NCBI GenBank assembly: GCA_041648175.1
Contig: JBAZPO010000014.1
Location: 62,001-126,000, forward strand
Direction of reading: 5' to 3'
Origin: Desulfobaccales bacterium
Lineage (GTDB): Bacteria; Desulfobacterota; Desulfobaccia; Desulfobaccales; 0-14-0-80-60-11
Length of the DNA: 64,000 bases
Shown: positions 29,029-37,658 of the stretch, piece after piece
Layout: every line of letters begins with the position of its first letter
Numbering within the stretch: position 1 is the stretch's first letter
Made by a program: the position numbers and the translations under genes
The notes under the pieces: generated by a model
What the model was told of the DNA's origin: nothing
Database searches by the model: none
What the model saw: the letters and a program-made list of their open reading frames with translations, nothing else

Positions 29029-29210
29029 CAGTGGTCAGTTATCAGTGGTCAGTGGTCAGAAGCGCCTCTTGTAAATAGGGTAGCCGCAGGCCTTAGCCTG
29101 CGCCGCACAAGCTGGAAAGCCTATGCTACCTAAGATCCATTAGCTTGCGGGCCAAATAGTTGTCAACAGGCATTGGCCTATCTTTTTCTGACCACTGGCC
29201 ACTGGCTACT
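29029..29210. repeat. inverted repeat F arms flanking a repeat C unit, between gnd and zwf
   Basis: The arm at 29029-29059 consists of CAGTGGTCAGT-type units. The arm at 29189-29210 reads TGACCACTGGCCACTGGCTA, the inverted form. Between them lies GGGTAGCCGCAGGCCTTAGC (family C, 29079-29098). The right arm contains the gnd stop codon (TAG, 29206-29208 on the minus strand). Confidence 0.6.
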
Positions 29211-30618
29211 CCCACTCTGTATGAAAGCTGCCAGGGGCATCGAGGCGTTCGTATTGATGCGCCCCGAAAAAATCCCGCTGCGCCTGGATCAGGTTGGCCG
29301 GCAGCACCGCGCTGCGGTAGGCGTCGAAGTAGCCCAGAGTCACCATCAAGGCCGGGGCCGGCAGCCCCAGGGTGACAGCCACTTTCACCACTTCCCGCAA
29401 GTCCGCCTCCCGGCTCAGAAATTCCTTGCCCAGGCGGGGGTCCATAAGGAGATTCGCCAGGTCCGCCTTAGCCTTATAAGCATCGCGGATATCCTCCAGC
29501 AGTGCCGCCCGGATGATGCAGCCGCCCCGCCAGATGCGGGCCACTGCCTCCAGATCCAAATTATAGGCATAGGTGCTTGAGGCCGTATGGAGCAGGGCCA
29601 AGCCCTGGGCGTAAGTGGCGATCATGCTGGCGTACAGGGCGTTTTTCAACTGGCCGATGAAGCGCTTCTTATCCCCGGTGAAGGTCTGGGCAGGTCCGCC
29701 CAGAACCTGGCCCGCGGCCAGGCGCTCACCCTTATAACCCGACAAATCCCGCATGACCACCGCCACGTCGGTAGTGGGTGTCCCCGTCTGCAAGTCCATG
29801 GCATCCCAGGAGGTCCACATGCCGGTGCCTTTCTGCTTGGCTTTATCCAGGATCATATCCACCAGAAACTTGCCGGTGCGGTCGTCTTTTTTGGCAAAGA
29901 TTTTGGCGGTGATTTCCACCAGGTAGGAGTTAAGCTCGGCCCGGTTCCACCCGTCATAGATGGCGGCCAAATCCGGCGGCGTCAGGCCCAGACCCCGCTT
30001 CATGAGATCATAGGTCTCCACGATCAGTTCCATGATGCCGTATTCGATGCCGTTATGGACCATCTTGACATAGTGTCCGGCAGAGCCCCGCCCCAGATAA
30101 GTTACGCACGGGTCGCCGTTGACATGGGCCGAGGCCGCTTCCAGGATGGGACCCACCCGGTCGTACATCTCTAAAGGGCCACCGGGCATCAGGCTGGGGC
30201 CATAACGGGCGCCGGCCTCCCCCCCGGAGATCCCCATGCCCATGAAGTTCAGGTTTTTGCCGGAGAGGATTTTGCCTCGCCGGTTGGTATCAGTGAAATG
30301 GGAATTGCCGCCGTCGATGATCAGGTCGCCTGGCGTAAGCAACGGAAGCAACTCCCGGATCACCATATCCACCGGATCACCGGCCGCCACCAGTATGATC
30401 ATTGCCCGGGGCTGTTTCAGCAGCCCTAAGAATTCTTTCAGGTTGTAGCCGGCTTGGATGGTGCGGGACCCCACCTCGGTTTCCATGAAGTCTTTGGTCT
30501 TCTCGGTGGTCCGGTTATACACGGCCACGGAAAAACCGTGGTCGGCCATATTCAGGACAAAATTACGCCCCATGGTCCCCAGACCGATCAAGCCGATGTC
30601 ACAACCCTGCTTGCTCAT
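29206..30618 (-). CDS. gnd: 6-phosphogluconate dehydrogenase (decarboxylating)
   Basis: Gnd converts 6-phosphogluconate to ribulose-5-phosphate and CO2 with reduction of NADP. The 470-residue protein starts at the ATG at 30618, preceded by GGAG; a GTG four codons upstream contains that GGAG and is rejected. The Rossmann motif GLIGLGTMGRNFVLNMADHG, GGNSHF, GMGISGGEAGARYGPSLMPG and HYVKMVHNGIEYG (catalytic Lys and substrate site) are all present. It sits 139 bases downstream of the HAD gene and about 190 bases upstream of zwf. Confidence 0.96.
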   Translation of the reverse strand: MSKQGCDIGLIGLGTMGRNFVLNMADHGFSVAVYNRTTEKTKDFMETEVGSRTIQAGYNLKEFLGLLKQPRAMIILVAAGDPVDMVIRELLPLLTPGDLIIDGGNSHFTDTNRRGKILSGKNLNFMGMGISGGEAGARYGPSLMPGGPLEMYDRVGPILEAASAHVNGDPCVTYLGRGSAGHYVKMVHNGIEYGIMELIVETYDLMKRGLGLTPPDLAAIYDGWNRAELNSYLVEITAKIFAKKDDRTGKFLVDMILDKAKQKGTGMWTSWDAMDLQTGTPTTDVAVVMRDLSGYKGERLAAGQVLGGPAQTFTGDKKRFIGQLKNALYASMIATYAQGLALLHTASSTYAYNLDLEAVARIWRGGCIIRAALLEDIRDAYKAKADLANLLMDPRLGKEFLSREADLREVVKVAVTLGLPAPALMVTLGYFDAYRSAVLPANLIQAQRDFFGAHQYERLDAPGSFHTEWE

Positions 30619-30722
30619 AGAAAACTCCACTTATGAGAAGTTCAAGGTTCAAAGTTTTCATTCATCAGGAACTTCTCATAATTTAGTGCTGGGCCTGAAG
30701 CCAGTGAAGGGCTCTTTATACC

Positions 30723-30760
30723 TGACTACTAACCGCTCACTGATTACTGATTACTGCTCA
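30723..30760. repeat. repeat F unit containing the HAD-gene stop codon
   Basis: CTGATTACTGATTACTGCTC lies at 30740-30759, at the 3' end of the HAD gene. The stop codon TGA (30760-30758 on the minus strand) is part of it. The same family stands at the ends of gnd and of two genes near 59.7 kb. Confidence 0.6.
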
Positions 30761-31375
30761 CTCCTCCAGCCCCAACTCCTTTAATTTACTGCGGGTAACC
30801 TCGAAGTCGGTATGGTGGATCCCATGGAATCCCAGGCTCTGGGCGATCTCCACAAACAGGGCCCGATCATCAATATAGACGGACCGCGCCGGGTCCGCCT
30901 GGGAGATGTCCAGGGCTATGCGGTATATGTCCACATCGGGTTTTTTGAAATGGACAAAGCAGGACGACACGAAATAATCGAACAGGGCCGTGAGATCGAA
31001 TTTCTTGATCCGGTAGATAGTCAATTCCCGCCCTTCATTGCTGATGGCCGCGGTCTTCAAACGATATTTCCATTTGAGGGCGCTCACCAGGTTGATCATA
31101 TCCACCTTGGGCTTGGACTGGGCGAACATGAACTCTTTGAAGTCCTCCCGGCTAAACGGCCGCTCCTTATAAAACACCACCTGGTTCAAGTAAGTGTCCA
31201 GGTTCAGTTTACCCTGTTCATAGGTGTCGAAGCTCATCTTATGCCGGTCGTTAAAATCCTCCAGGTCCAGGGCAAAGCTCGCGGCAGCATCCCGGCGCAT
31301 GTGGCGGTCCCAACCGTTGGTAAGCAAGACCCCGCCAATATCCGAAAATATATGCGTAATCGTGGTGGAACTCAT
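30758..31375 (-). CDS. HAD-superfamily (HAD-IA) hydrolase
   Basis: The 205-residue protein has motif I FSDIGGVLL with nucleophile Asp12. The second Asp of the DxD motif is Gly14, as in some haloacid-dehalogenase-like and sugar-phosphatase members. Motif II Ser is in AISNEG, motif III Lys in HFKKPD and motif IV acids in YIDDRALF. The cap is the small helical type I. It starts three bases after the tal stop and so is coupled to it, inside a pentose-phosphate cluster; a sugar-phosphate phosphatase or a repair role is likely. The substrate cannot be told from the sequence. Confidence 0.8.
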   Translation of the reverse strand: MSSTTITHIFSDIGGVLLTNGWDRHMRRDAAASFALDLEDFNDRHKMSFDTYEQGKLNLDTYLNQVVFYKERPFSREDFKEFMFAQSKPKVDMINLVSALKWKYRLKTAAISNEGRELTIYRIKKFDLTALFDYFVSSCFVHFKKPDVDIYRIALDISQADPARSVYIDDRALFVEIAQSLGFHGIHHTDFEVTRSKLKELGLEE

Positions 31376-31378
31376 TAT

Positions 31379-32506
31379 TTACCCCAAGGCCTTTTGGCGC
31401 TTGGCCTCCAGAGTTTTCATGAGGGAGTCAAAGGGCTTGTTAAACTTGTCCACCCCTTCGTCCTCCAATTGCTGGGTCGCCTGATTAAGGTCAAGGCCCA
31501 ACTCCGGCAGGCGCTGGAGGAAACTTGCGGACCGGGGCACCTCCTCCGTCAGGCGGGAGGCGGGGTTGCCGTGGTCCCGGTAGGCTTCCAGGGTCTCCAA
31601 GGGCAGGGTGTTCACGGTTTCTTCCCCTATGAGGGGCTCCACGTATTTGAGATCAGGGTACGCCGGGTTCTTGGTGCTGGTGCTGGCCCACAGGAGGCGC
31701 TGAGGCCGGGCCCCCTGAGCCGCCAATTTCTTGAACCGCTCGCTCCCAAAGATTTCCTGGTAGAGGGTGTAGGCAATTTTGGCGCTGGCGATGGCGATCT
31801 GCCCCACAAGGTCCTTCGCCCCCGTTGCTTTGGCCCCGCCCGCGGCCGCGATTTTTTCCAGTTGGGGGTCCAGCAGCACGTCGATGCGGCTCAAGAAGAA
31901 ACTGGCCACGGACGCCAGCCGGTTCGTGGGTTGGCCCTGGGCCACCCGGGCTTCCATACCGGAGATATAGGCTTCTGCCACTTCCTGATACCGGGGCAGG
32001 CCGAAAAGCAGGGTAACGTTGACGTTGATGCCTTCACTGATGAGCTCTTGGATAGCAGGCAGCCCCTCTTTGGTAGCAGGCACCTTGATCAGGACATTGG
32101 GGCGGTTTAGCGCCTGCCACAAGCGCCGGGCCTCGGCTATGGTGCCCTGGGTATCGTGGGCCAGGTGGGGATTGACTTCCAGGCTGACGAAGCCGTCTTT
32201 GCCGTCCACCCGGTCATAGACGGACCGGAAGACGTCCGCGCCCTGCCCTACGTCCGCCACGGTAACGGTCTGATAGATCTCCTGGATGGACTTGCCTGCC
32301 TGGGCCATCTTCCGGATATCCGCGTTGTAGTCCTCGGAGCCGGCAATGGCCTTTTCGAAAATCGCCGGGTTAGACGTGACCCCTTTGAGTCCGTCTTCAT
32401 CAACAAATTTTTTCAGTTCCCCGGAGTCGATCATCTGCCGGCGGATATAATCCAGCCAGATGCTCTGGCCAAAGGTGCCCAGTTTTACTAAAGGATTCTC
32501 TTTCAT
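31379..32506 (-). CDS. tal: transaldolase
   Basis: The enzyme transfers a dihydroxyacetone unit between sugar phosphates in the non-oxidative pentose-phosphate pathway. The 375-residue length and the start NPLVKLGTFGQSIWLDYIRR, followed by GVTSNPAIFEKAI, place it in the longer transaldolase class seen in actinobacteria and cyanobacteria (TIGR00876-type). The Schiff-base Lys is in VLIKVPATKEGLPAI. It lies 11 bases after rpiB and three bases before the HAD gene. Confidence 0.95.
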   Translation of the reverse strand: MKENPLVKLGTFGQSIWLDYIRRQMIDSGELKKFVDEDGLKGVTSNPAIFEKAIAGSEDYNADIRKMAQAGKSIQEIYQTVTVADVGQGADVFRSVYDRVDGKDGFVSLEVNPHLAHDTQGTIAEARRLWQALNRPNVLIKVPATKEGLPAIQELISEGINVNVTLLFGLPRYQEVAEAYISGMEARVAQGQPTNRLASVASFFLSRIDVLLDPQLEKIAAAGGAKATGAKDLVGQIAIASAKIAYTLYQEIFGSERFKKLAAQGARPQRLLWASTSTKNPAYPDLKYVEPLIGEETVNTLPLETLEAYRDHGNPASRLTEEVPRSASFLQRLPELGLDLNQATQQLEDEGVDKFNKPFDSLMKTLEAKRQKALG

Positions 32507-32517
32507 GCCTGATTCTC

Positions 32518-32961
32518 CTATTTTTCCAGTGCCTTGATTTTGGCCAACCGCCGTTTGAACCTTTCCTCCCCTTTAAAGCTCGCTTTCAAAAAATTCTGAA
32601 TCAGCTCCCAGGCCAGGGCATAGCAGGTCACCCGCCCTCCCAGGCACATGATGTTCATGTCGTCGTCCTCCACCCCCTGGTGGGCGGAAAAGGGGTCGGT
32701 GATGAGCGCCCCCCGGGCTCCCGCCACTTTGTTCACCGCCACACAGGCCCCCACGCCGCTGCCGCAAAAGGCGATGCCCCGTTCCACCTCGCCTGCCGCC
32801 ACGGCCCGGGCCAGGGGCACTACGAAGTCGGGAAAGTCGTCGGCGGGAGTATACTCATGGGCGCCGTAGTCTACCACCTCGTGCCCCAGGCCCTTGAGGT
32901 CCTCTTTCATCTGCTCTTTCAGTTCAAAGCCACCGTGATCAGCGGCGATGCCCAAACGCAT
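32518..32961 (-). CDS. rpiB: ribose-5-phosphate isomerase B
   Basis: RpiB interconverts ribose-5-phosphate and ribulose-5-phosphate. This 147-residue LacA/RpiB-family protein starts MRLGIAADHGGFELKEQMKE. It carries the active-site Cys in AFCGSGVGACVAVNKV and the NIMCLGGR motif near the C-terminus. It precedes tal by 11 bases. The gap to the upstream tkt (about 245 bases) is filled by repeats. Confidence 0.95.
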   Translation of the reverse strand: MRLGIAADHGGFELKEQMKEDLKGLGHEVVDYGAHEYTPADDFPDFVVPLARAVAAGEVERGIAFCGSGVGACVAVNKVAGARGALITDPFSAHQGVEDDDMNIMCLGGRVTCYALAWELIQNFLKASFKGEERFKRRLAKIKALEK

Positions 32962-33027
32962 GGCGTGCTCCCTTTAAGTACCGTTTTCGGTTTCCGGTTT
33001 TCGGTATGAGATTGCCGCATCATCTTG

Positions 33028-33196
33028 GTGGCACAGGCTTTCCAGCCTGTGCGCCCGAGGCTTTTGATTGCTGTGCCACCGAATTCAATCATTGGGCGGT
33101 CCGGTGGCGCGGGCCTCCGTGCCCGCCAAAACTCAAATAATGGGAGCAGGAGGCACCGTATTGAAAATGTGGGGCCGCCGCCCTCGGCGGCCATTC
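33028..33196. repeat. mosaic of repeats B and E between rpiB and tkt
   Basis: GCACAGGCTTTCC...GCCTGTGC (family B, 33031-33052), GGCGCGGGCCTCCGTGCCCGCC (family E, about 33104-33124) and a CCGCCGCCCTCGGCGGC hairpin (about 33174-33191) follow each other. They lie downstream of the tkt stop and may separate tkt from the rpiB-tal transcript. Confidence 0.6.
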
Positions 33197-33207
33197 CTTA
33201 ATCACTC

Positions 33208-35052
33208 CTATTTGATTTGCTTTACTAACTTCACGATGGCACTCCGGGAGATCTCTTCGAAATCTAGAAGTTGCGCGGGCTTGCCGGTCTTTGGCTTCTT
33301 GGTCACCGCCAGGGAATAGACCGCCACCGGGTTGGGCGCCAGAGCCCCCAACACCGCTTCACCGATGCCGCCGGCGGGATAATGGTCTTCCACGGTGATC
33401 AGGCCCTTGGTGGCTTTGGCCGCCGCCAGCAGGGTAGCCGCATCCACCGGTTTAACGCTGTACAGATCGATCACCCGGATATTGATGCCTTCTTTCTGTA
33501 ACTCGTCGTAGGCCGCCAGAGCTTCAGACAGGGTAACCCCGGCGCCGATGACCGTGGCCACGTCGCTGACGCTCTGGCGCAGCACCTTGCAGCCCCCGAT
33601 GGGAAAAGTCTCTCCGGCTCCATATATGATGGGCGTGGCCGAGCGGCTGGTGCGGATATAGACAATGCCGTGATGTTGCAGCGCCTCTTCCACCAGCCGT
33701 TCGGTGGATACCGCGTCCGCGGGGTAGAGCACTACGCTGTCCCGCACCGACCGGAACATGGACAGGTCTTCCAGGCCCATCTGGGACGGCCCGTCTTCGC
33801 CGATGGCAACCCCGGCATGGGACCCCGCAAACTTTAAGTTGGGCTCAGTATACTGGCTCATACGAATCTGGTCGAAGGTCCGGGAGAAAAAGGCCGCAAA
33901 GGTGGAGACAAAGGGAATTTTGCCCCGGGTGGCCAGACCCAGCCCGGCGCCCACCATGTTCTGCTCCGCGATGTACATTTCAAAAAATTTCTTGGGATAG
34001 GCGTCCTCGAAGATTTCGGCATAGGTGGAGTTGCTCACTTCGCCGTCCAGGCTCACCAGGTTGGGAAACTGGGGATAGAGTCGTTTCAAGGCGTTGCCGT
34101 ACGCCTTTCGGGTGGCCAGGGAGTCGCCCAGCTTATAAGTCATGGCTCCCGCGGGCTGAGGCTTGACCTCCGCGGGTTTCAGGTCCTCGGGTTTGCCGAC
34201 CTCACCTTTGACCGACTTGTCCACGGGGCCCAACTCCGGCAGGGCTTTATCCAACTGTTCCTGGTTCAAGGTCTTGCCGTGCCAGCCATTAATGTTCTCG
34301 ATGAACGACACCCCTTTGCCCTTGATAGTATGGGCAATGATCATGACGGGTTTGTCGGTCACGGTCATGGCCTTCTCGTAAGCGGCGATAGCCTCCGGAA
34401 ACGAGTGGCCGTCGTTGACCAGAATGGTCTCCCAGCCGAACGCGGCAACGCGGTCCTCATAAGCCATCAGGTCCCAGCCGTACATGGTCTCGCCCCGCTG
34501 GCCCAGGCGATTGACATCCAGCACCGCCACGAGATTATCCATCTTATAATGGGCCGCCAGCTGCATGGTCTCCCACTGGGACCCTTCGGCCATTTCGCTG
34601 TCCCCCAGGAGCACATAGGTCGTATAGGGCAATTTGTCCAGGTACTTGGCATTTAGGGCGATGCCCAGCCCGATGGACAGGCCCTGTCCCAACGACCCGG
34701 TGGCCGCTTCGGTGTAGCGGAACGTCATGGTGGGGTGGCCTTCCAGGGGGCTGCCGAAATGACGGTAGGTCATGATTTCGGCTTCGGTCAGTTTGCCGGC
34801 CGCGGCCCACAGGGAATAAAACAGGGGCGTGGCGTGTCCCTTGGAAAAGATGAGCCGGTCGTTGTTGGGGTGCTTGGGGTTATCCAGATCATATCTGAAA
34901 ATGCCCCCAAACATGAGGCCTGCCATGAGCTCGGTAGCCGACATAGACGAAGTGGGGTGGCCCGAACCCGCTTGGGTGGTCATGTTGAGAATATAATAAC
35001 GGATCAGGGTGGCCAGTTTCTTCAGGTGCGTAAACTTCGCAGCGTCAGGCAT
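33208..35052 (-). CDS. tkt: transketolase
   Basis: Transketolase moves two-carbon units between sugar phosphates, using thiamine diphosphate. The single 614-residue chain has both halves. The N-terminal ThDP-binding half contains SGHPTSSMSATELM and GDSEMAEGSQWE followed by VLDVNRLGQ. The pyrimidine-binding half contains EQNMVGAGLGLATRG and GEDGPSQMGLEDL. The Pro/Lys-rich linker lies around residues 275-300. AGGAGG precedes the ATG at 35052. It is the first gene of the minus-strand pentose-phosphate cluster. Confidence 0.95.
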   Translation of the reverse strand: MPDAAKFTHLKKLATLIRYYILNMTTQAGSGHPTSSMSATELMAGLMFGGIFRYDLDNPKHPNNDRLIFSKGHATPLFYSLWAAAGKLTEAEIMTYRHFGSPLEGHPTMTFRYTEAATGSLGQGLSIGLGIALNAKYLDKLPYTTYVLLGDSEMAEGSQWETMQLAAHYKMDNLVAVLDVNRLGQRGETMYGWDLMAYEDRVAAFGWETILVNDGHSFPEAIAAYEKAMTVTDKPVMIIAHTIKGKGVSFIENINGWHGKTLNQEQLDKALPELGPVDKSVKGEVGKPEDLKPAEVKPQPAGAMTYKLGDSLATRKAYGNALKRLYPQFPNLVSLDGEVSNSTYAEIFEDAYPKKFFEMYIAEQNMVGAGLGLATRGKIPFVSTFAAFFSRTFDQIRMSQYTEPNLKFAGSHAGVAIGEDGPSQMGLEDLSMFRSVRDSVVLYPADAVSTERLVEEALQHHGIVYIRTSRSATPIIYGAGETFPIGGCKVLRQSVSDVATVIGAGVTLSEALAAYDELQKEGINIRVIDLYSVKPVDAATLLAAAKATKGLITVEDHYPAGGIGEAVLGALAPNPVAVYSLAVTKKPKTGKPAQLLDFEEISRSAIVKLVKQIK

Positions 35053-35288
35053 GTCAAAGTTCCTCCTTGATAAAACTCATTCAAGAAATGGGCGGCGACT
35101 ATCCTCGCTGACGTCCATCCGGACAACAGGCAAACAAAAGTCTGAGGAGGCATTCCGGAGGCCAAACCATTACCCCGCTGAAACACCAAACCCAACGGCG
35201 GCGTGGCGCGGCCTTCGACCAACGTTCCACAACTCCATGATTTATCGGTCAAAAGAGCCGTGGTTTAAATACTTTTACTTAACTTAAT

Positions 35289-35302
35289 AACGAAACTTCG
35301 TT
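35289..35302. promoter_or_regulatory. AACGAA-AC-TTCGTT palindrome upstream of tkt
   Basis: A perfect inverted repeat with six-base arms and a two-base spacer lies about 240 bases before tkt. On the minus strand a TTGCCA (35309-35304) sits just before it, so it would overlap a promoter spacer, as many operators do. The rest of the 279-base gap (35053-35331) holds no recognised gene. The regulator is unknown. Confidence 0.25.
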
Positions 35303-35331
35303 TGGCAATATCTTGAGACCACAAAGATATC

Positions 35332-36090
35332 TCATTCACGACGCACGGGAAACGTCATGACTGCCCCATAGGCGCCGATGAGGCTCACCAGCGGGGCTAA
35401 AGAGCAGATCAGGGCCAGATAGACCACACTGGGCCATTCTCCCAGTTGGACGAGAATTTCCGGATTCAGGAACCGCCAGACAAAGGTCCCCACCCCTATC
35501 AACAGTAGGATGGGGGAGAGGATCAGCTTGATGACTACGGGTTTGAGGTAACGAGATTCATAGTTCAGCCACCAGGTAAACCAGCCGGTGACCATGGCCA
35601 CGGGGGTGAAGAGCACCCCGCCTCCCAGGCAATGAAACCCCGTGACTTCAAAGGACCTCACCCCGGAGAAAAGATAGAGCAGGGGAAAAACCGTGGCCGC
35701 GATCATGAAAACTATGGGGAAATGCACTACCATGGGATGGGGATGGCGGCGCAGCAGCGGCACCCGATGCGCCTGCCGCAGCCAGAACTCCCGGGCCGCC
35801 GAGGGCTGGGCCGCCGGGATCTCGGGCTCCACCCCTTCCTCTATCATGACCCCCACCTGGGGATAGCGTTCGAAGACTTCTTCGCCGTGGGGGGCGTCGG
35901 CAAACTCCCCGGTCAGGTCGGCCCCGGCCCCATGCGCCTCCATGTGCTGGCCGCCCTCCCACAAGGCGCTGCCGCTGACGTCGTATACTTTGCCCTGAAA
36001 GACAATATAGACGGGCCGGCCGTCGGCCCCGTTGTTGGCGGCCAGGTCCGCGGGCGTGAATTCCCGGAGTTTGTCAGGCTTCTCTGCCAA
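35332..36090 (-). CDS. cytochrome b5-like heme-binding domain fused to a DUF2231 membrane domain
   Basis: The N-terminal 80 residues match the small bacterial cytochrome-b5-like family: FTPADLAANNGADGRPVYIV, then YDVSGSALWEGGQH, with candidate heme ligands His49, His53 and His68 (APHGEEVF). The rest (about 110-252) is a four-helix DUF2231 membrane domain starting RRHPHPMVVHFPIVFM, with paired histidines that could bind another heme. The start is TTG at 36090, with AAAGGA upstream, three bases after the preceding gene. It probably works in electron transfer in the inner membrane. The substrate is unknown. Confidence 0.75.
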   Translation of the reverse strand: MAEKPDKLREFTPADLAANNGADGRPVYIVFQGKVYDVSGSALWEGGQHMEAHGAGADLTGEFADAPHGEEVFERYPQVGVMIEEGVEPEIPAAQPSAAREFWLRQAHRVPLLRRHPHPMVVHFPIVFMIAATVFPLLYLFSGVRSFEVTGFHCLGGGVLFTPVAMVTGWFTWWLNYESRYLKPVVIKLILSPILLLIGVGTFVWRFLNPEILVQLGEWPSVVYLALICSLAPLVSLIGAYGAVMTFPVRRE

Positions 36091-36093
36091 AGG

Positions 36094-36690
36094 CTATCCT
36101 TTCTGAGCAGTTCTTTTATTTTCCAATCCCGGAGTCTGGCCTTTTTCGGTCTGGAGCGCCTCGTCCTCCAGGGGAAAGGTAACCATGCCCCCGAAATAAC
36201 CGTTGGCCGTCACCAGGGGAGTTAAGGATAGCACCATCAGGAAATAAATGAAATTGATCCCCGTGAGATTTGCGAGGACGTTGGGATCCAGCCACCGCCA
36301 GAAAAAGGCCACCCCGGCAATGGTCATAACCGCATAAGACAGGCCCATTTCGATATGCACCGTCTTGTGCATTCCCCCTGGGAAATTGAGCCAGTGGGTA
36401 AACAGGCCGGTGGCCACCGCGAGGGGCATGGTCCCAAGCCCTGCCCCCAGGCAATAAAACGCCGTGTCATCAAAGGATTTATCCCCGGTAATGGCATACA
36501 GGACGCTGAAAAAGGTGGCGGACAGCATAAAGACAATGGGAAAGTGGGACATCATGGGATGCGGGTGCCGCCGCAGCCAGGGGAAGCGTCTTAGCAGCCC
36601 TGCCAAGCCCGGCGGGACCTCTCTACCCGGGCACTGCAGCCCCGGGTCCTGTGGCCTTGAATAAGATGATGCACTACCCCTCGCACGCAC
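36094..36690 (-). CDS. DUF2231 membrane protein, paralogue of the downstream fusion
   Basis: The 198-residue protein has four membrane helices and shares RRHPHPMMSHFPIVFM and the helix order with the DUF2231 half of the next gene; it clearly arose by duplication. It lacks the b5 domain. The GTG at 36690 is preceded by AGGAGG only two bases away, so the exact start is uncertain; an internal TTG near residue 29 is possible. It lies 47 bases after the UbiA-family gene and three bases before the b5 fusion gene, forming a three-gene operon. Confidence 0.7.
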   Translation of the reverse strand: MRARGSASSYSRPQDPGLQCPGREVPPGLAGLLRRFPWLRRHPHPMMSHFPIVFMLSATFFSVLYAITGDKSFDDTAFYCLGAGLGTMPLAVATGLFTHWLNFPGGMHKTVHIEMGLSYAVMTIAGVAFFWRWLDPNVLANLTGINFIYFLMVLSLTPLVTANGYFGGMVTFPLEDEALQTEKGQTPGLENKRTAQKG

Positions 36691-36737
36691 GGCCTCCTGC
36701 CCCCTACCTTCCCTGGCATTTTCTCGTCTGCACCACT

Positions 36738-37658
36738 CTACCCCATCAAGTTGACCAGGGCCAAGCTCAATATGGCTAACGGATAGTAGCTGGCTCGGTT
36801 GAACAGCGCCGCCGCCTGCTCCTTGTCTTTGGTCCGGTACAGCCGCAGGGCCGGAAGCAGAAGCAGCACAATGCCTGCTACCGCCGAAAGAATCACCATG
36901 ACCGGCGTGAACCTGAGCGGAGAGAACCGCACCAGGAGCGCGCCCAAGACCACGCTCAGGGCCAGCATCCCCAGAACCATAGCGCTGGACCGCTCGGGGC
37001 CATACCTCACCGGAATGGTTTGAGCCCCCAAGCGTTGATCCTCATCCACATCATGCCAGTCGGCAGGGATATTCTGACCGCCGATTTCCCAACAAAAGAG
37101 CCACAAAAATAAAAGCAACAGGAAGCCCGGCGCAGGGTATGGGTCCACGGCAAAGACCGCGGCCACCCCTCCCAGGCTCTTGACCAGGCCGCTGACCAGG
37201 ATCCTTAAATGGCTGACCCGCAGCAGCAGACAATAGATTGTTTCTAACAGACAGCCGGCCAGAAAGATATAAGCACACACAGGATTGAGATAATAAGCGC
37301 CTAACAAGGCCATAAGCGCCCAAGCCAATGTCCACAGGAGCCCCTCGCCGAAACTCACCTGTCCCTGGGCCATGGGGTGGCGCATGAATAAGGCGTCCAG
37401 ATAGCTGGCCTTAGGCCTTCCGCCGGCAGCCTTAAGCTTCTCCTGATCCACCCGGTAATCTACCACATCATTTAAGGCATACACCGCAGTATAGCCCGCA
37501 AAGACGGTCCACAGCCCCACCGCAGTGACTTCGAAGGGAGGAATCCCGCCAAACCAAAGGAGCGCCGCTAAGGCCGGCGTCGCCAAATCCAGCAGGCCAT
37601 GGGGCGTCCGGGACAGGGCGAAAAAGAGCTTGACCCGGGAGAGTCCGGCAGCCATCAT
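36738..37658 (-). CDS. UbiA-family prenyltransferase
   Basis: UbiA enzymes attach a prenyl chain to an aromatic or other acceptor in the membrane. The 306-residue protein has about eight or nine hydrophobic helices and both metal-diphosphate motifs: NDVVDYRVD (first Asp-rich motif) and DWHDVDEDQRLG (second). The acceptor is unknown: it is not an obvious match to UbiA, MenA or heme O synthase, and it lies next to DUF2231 genes rather than a quinone operon. EboC is also a UbiA-type enzyme, and eboD/eboE-like genes lie 17 kb away, but the resemblance is not specific. The start may be either of two adjacent ATGs. Confidence 0.8.
   Translation of the reverse strand: MMAAGLSRVKLFFALSRTPHGLLDLATPALAALLWFGGIPPFEVTAVGLWTVFAGYTAVYALNDVVDYRVDQEKLKAAGGRPKASYLDALFMRHPMAQGQVSFGEGLLWTLAWALMALLGAYYLNPVCAYIFLAGCLLETIYCLLLRVSHLRILVSGLVKSLGGVAAVFAVDPYPAPGFLLLLFLWLFCWEIGGQNIPADWHDVDEDQRLGAQTIPVRYGPERSSAMVLGMLALSVVLGALLVRFSPLRFTPVMVILSAVAGIVLLLLPALRLYRTKDKEQAAALFNRASYYPLAILSLALVNLMG

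Noticed and set aside
27507..29078. 523-codon open frame on the plus strand opposite zwf
   Set aside because: It is the antisense shadow of zwf in GC-rich DNA: no family motif, low-complexity His/Gly/Gln-rich composition and no ribosome-binding site.
29025..29205. A CRISPR-like array from the CAGTGGTCAGT repeats
   Set aside because: The units are adjacent or inverted, have no unique spacers of constant length, and there are no cas genes.
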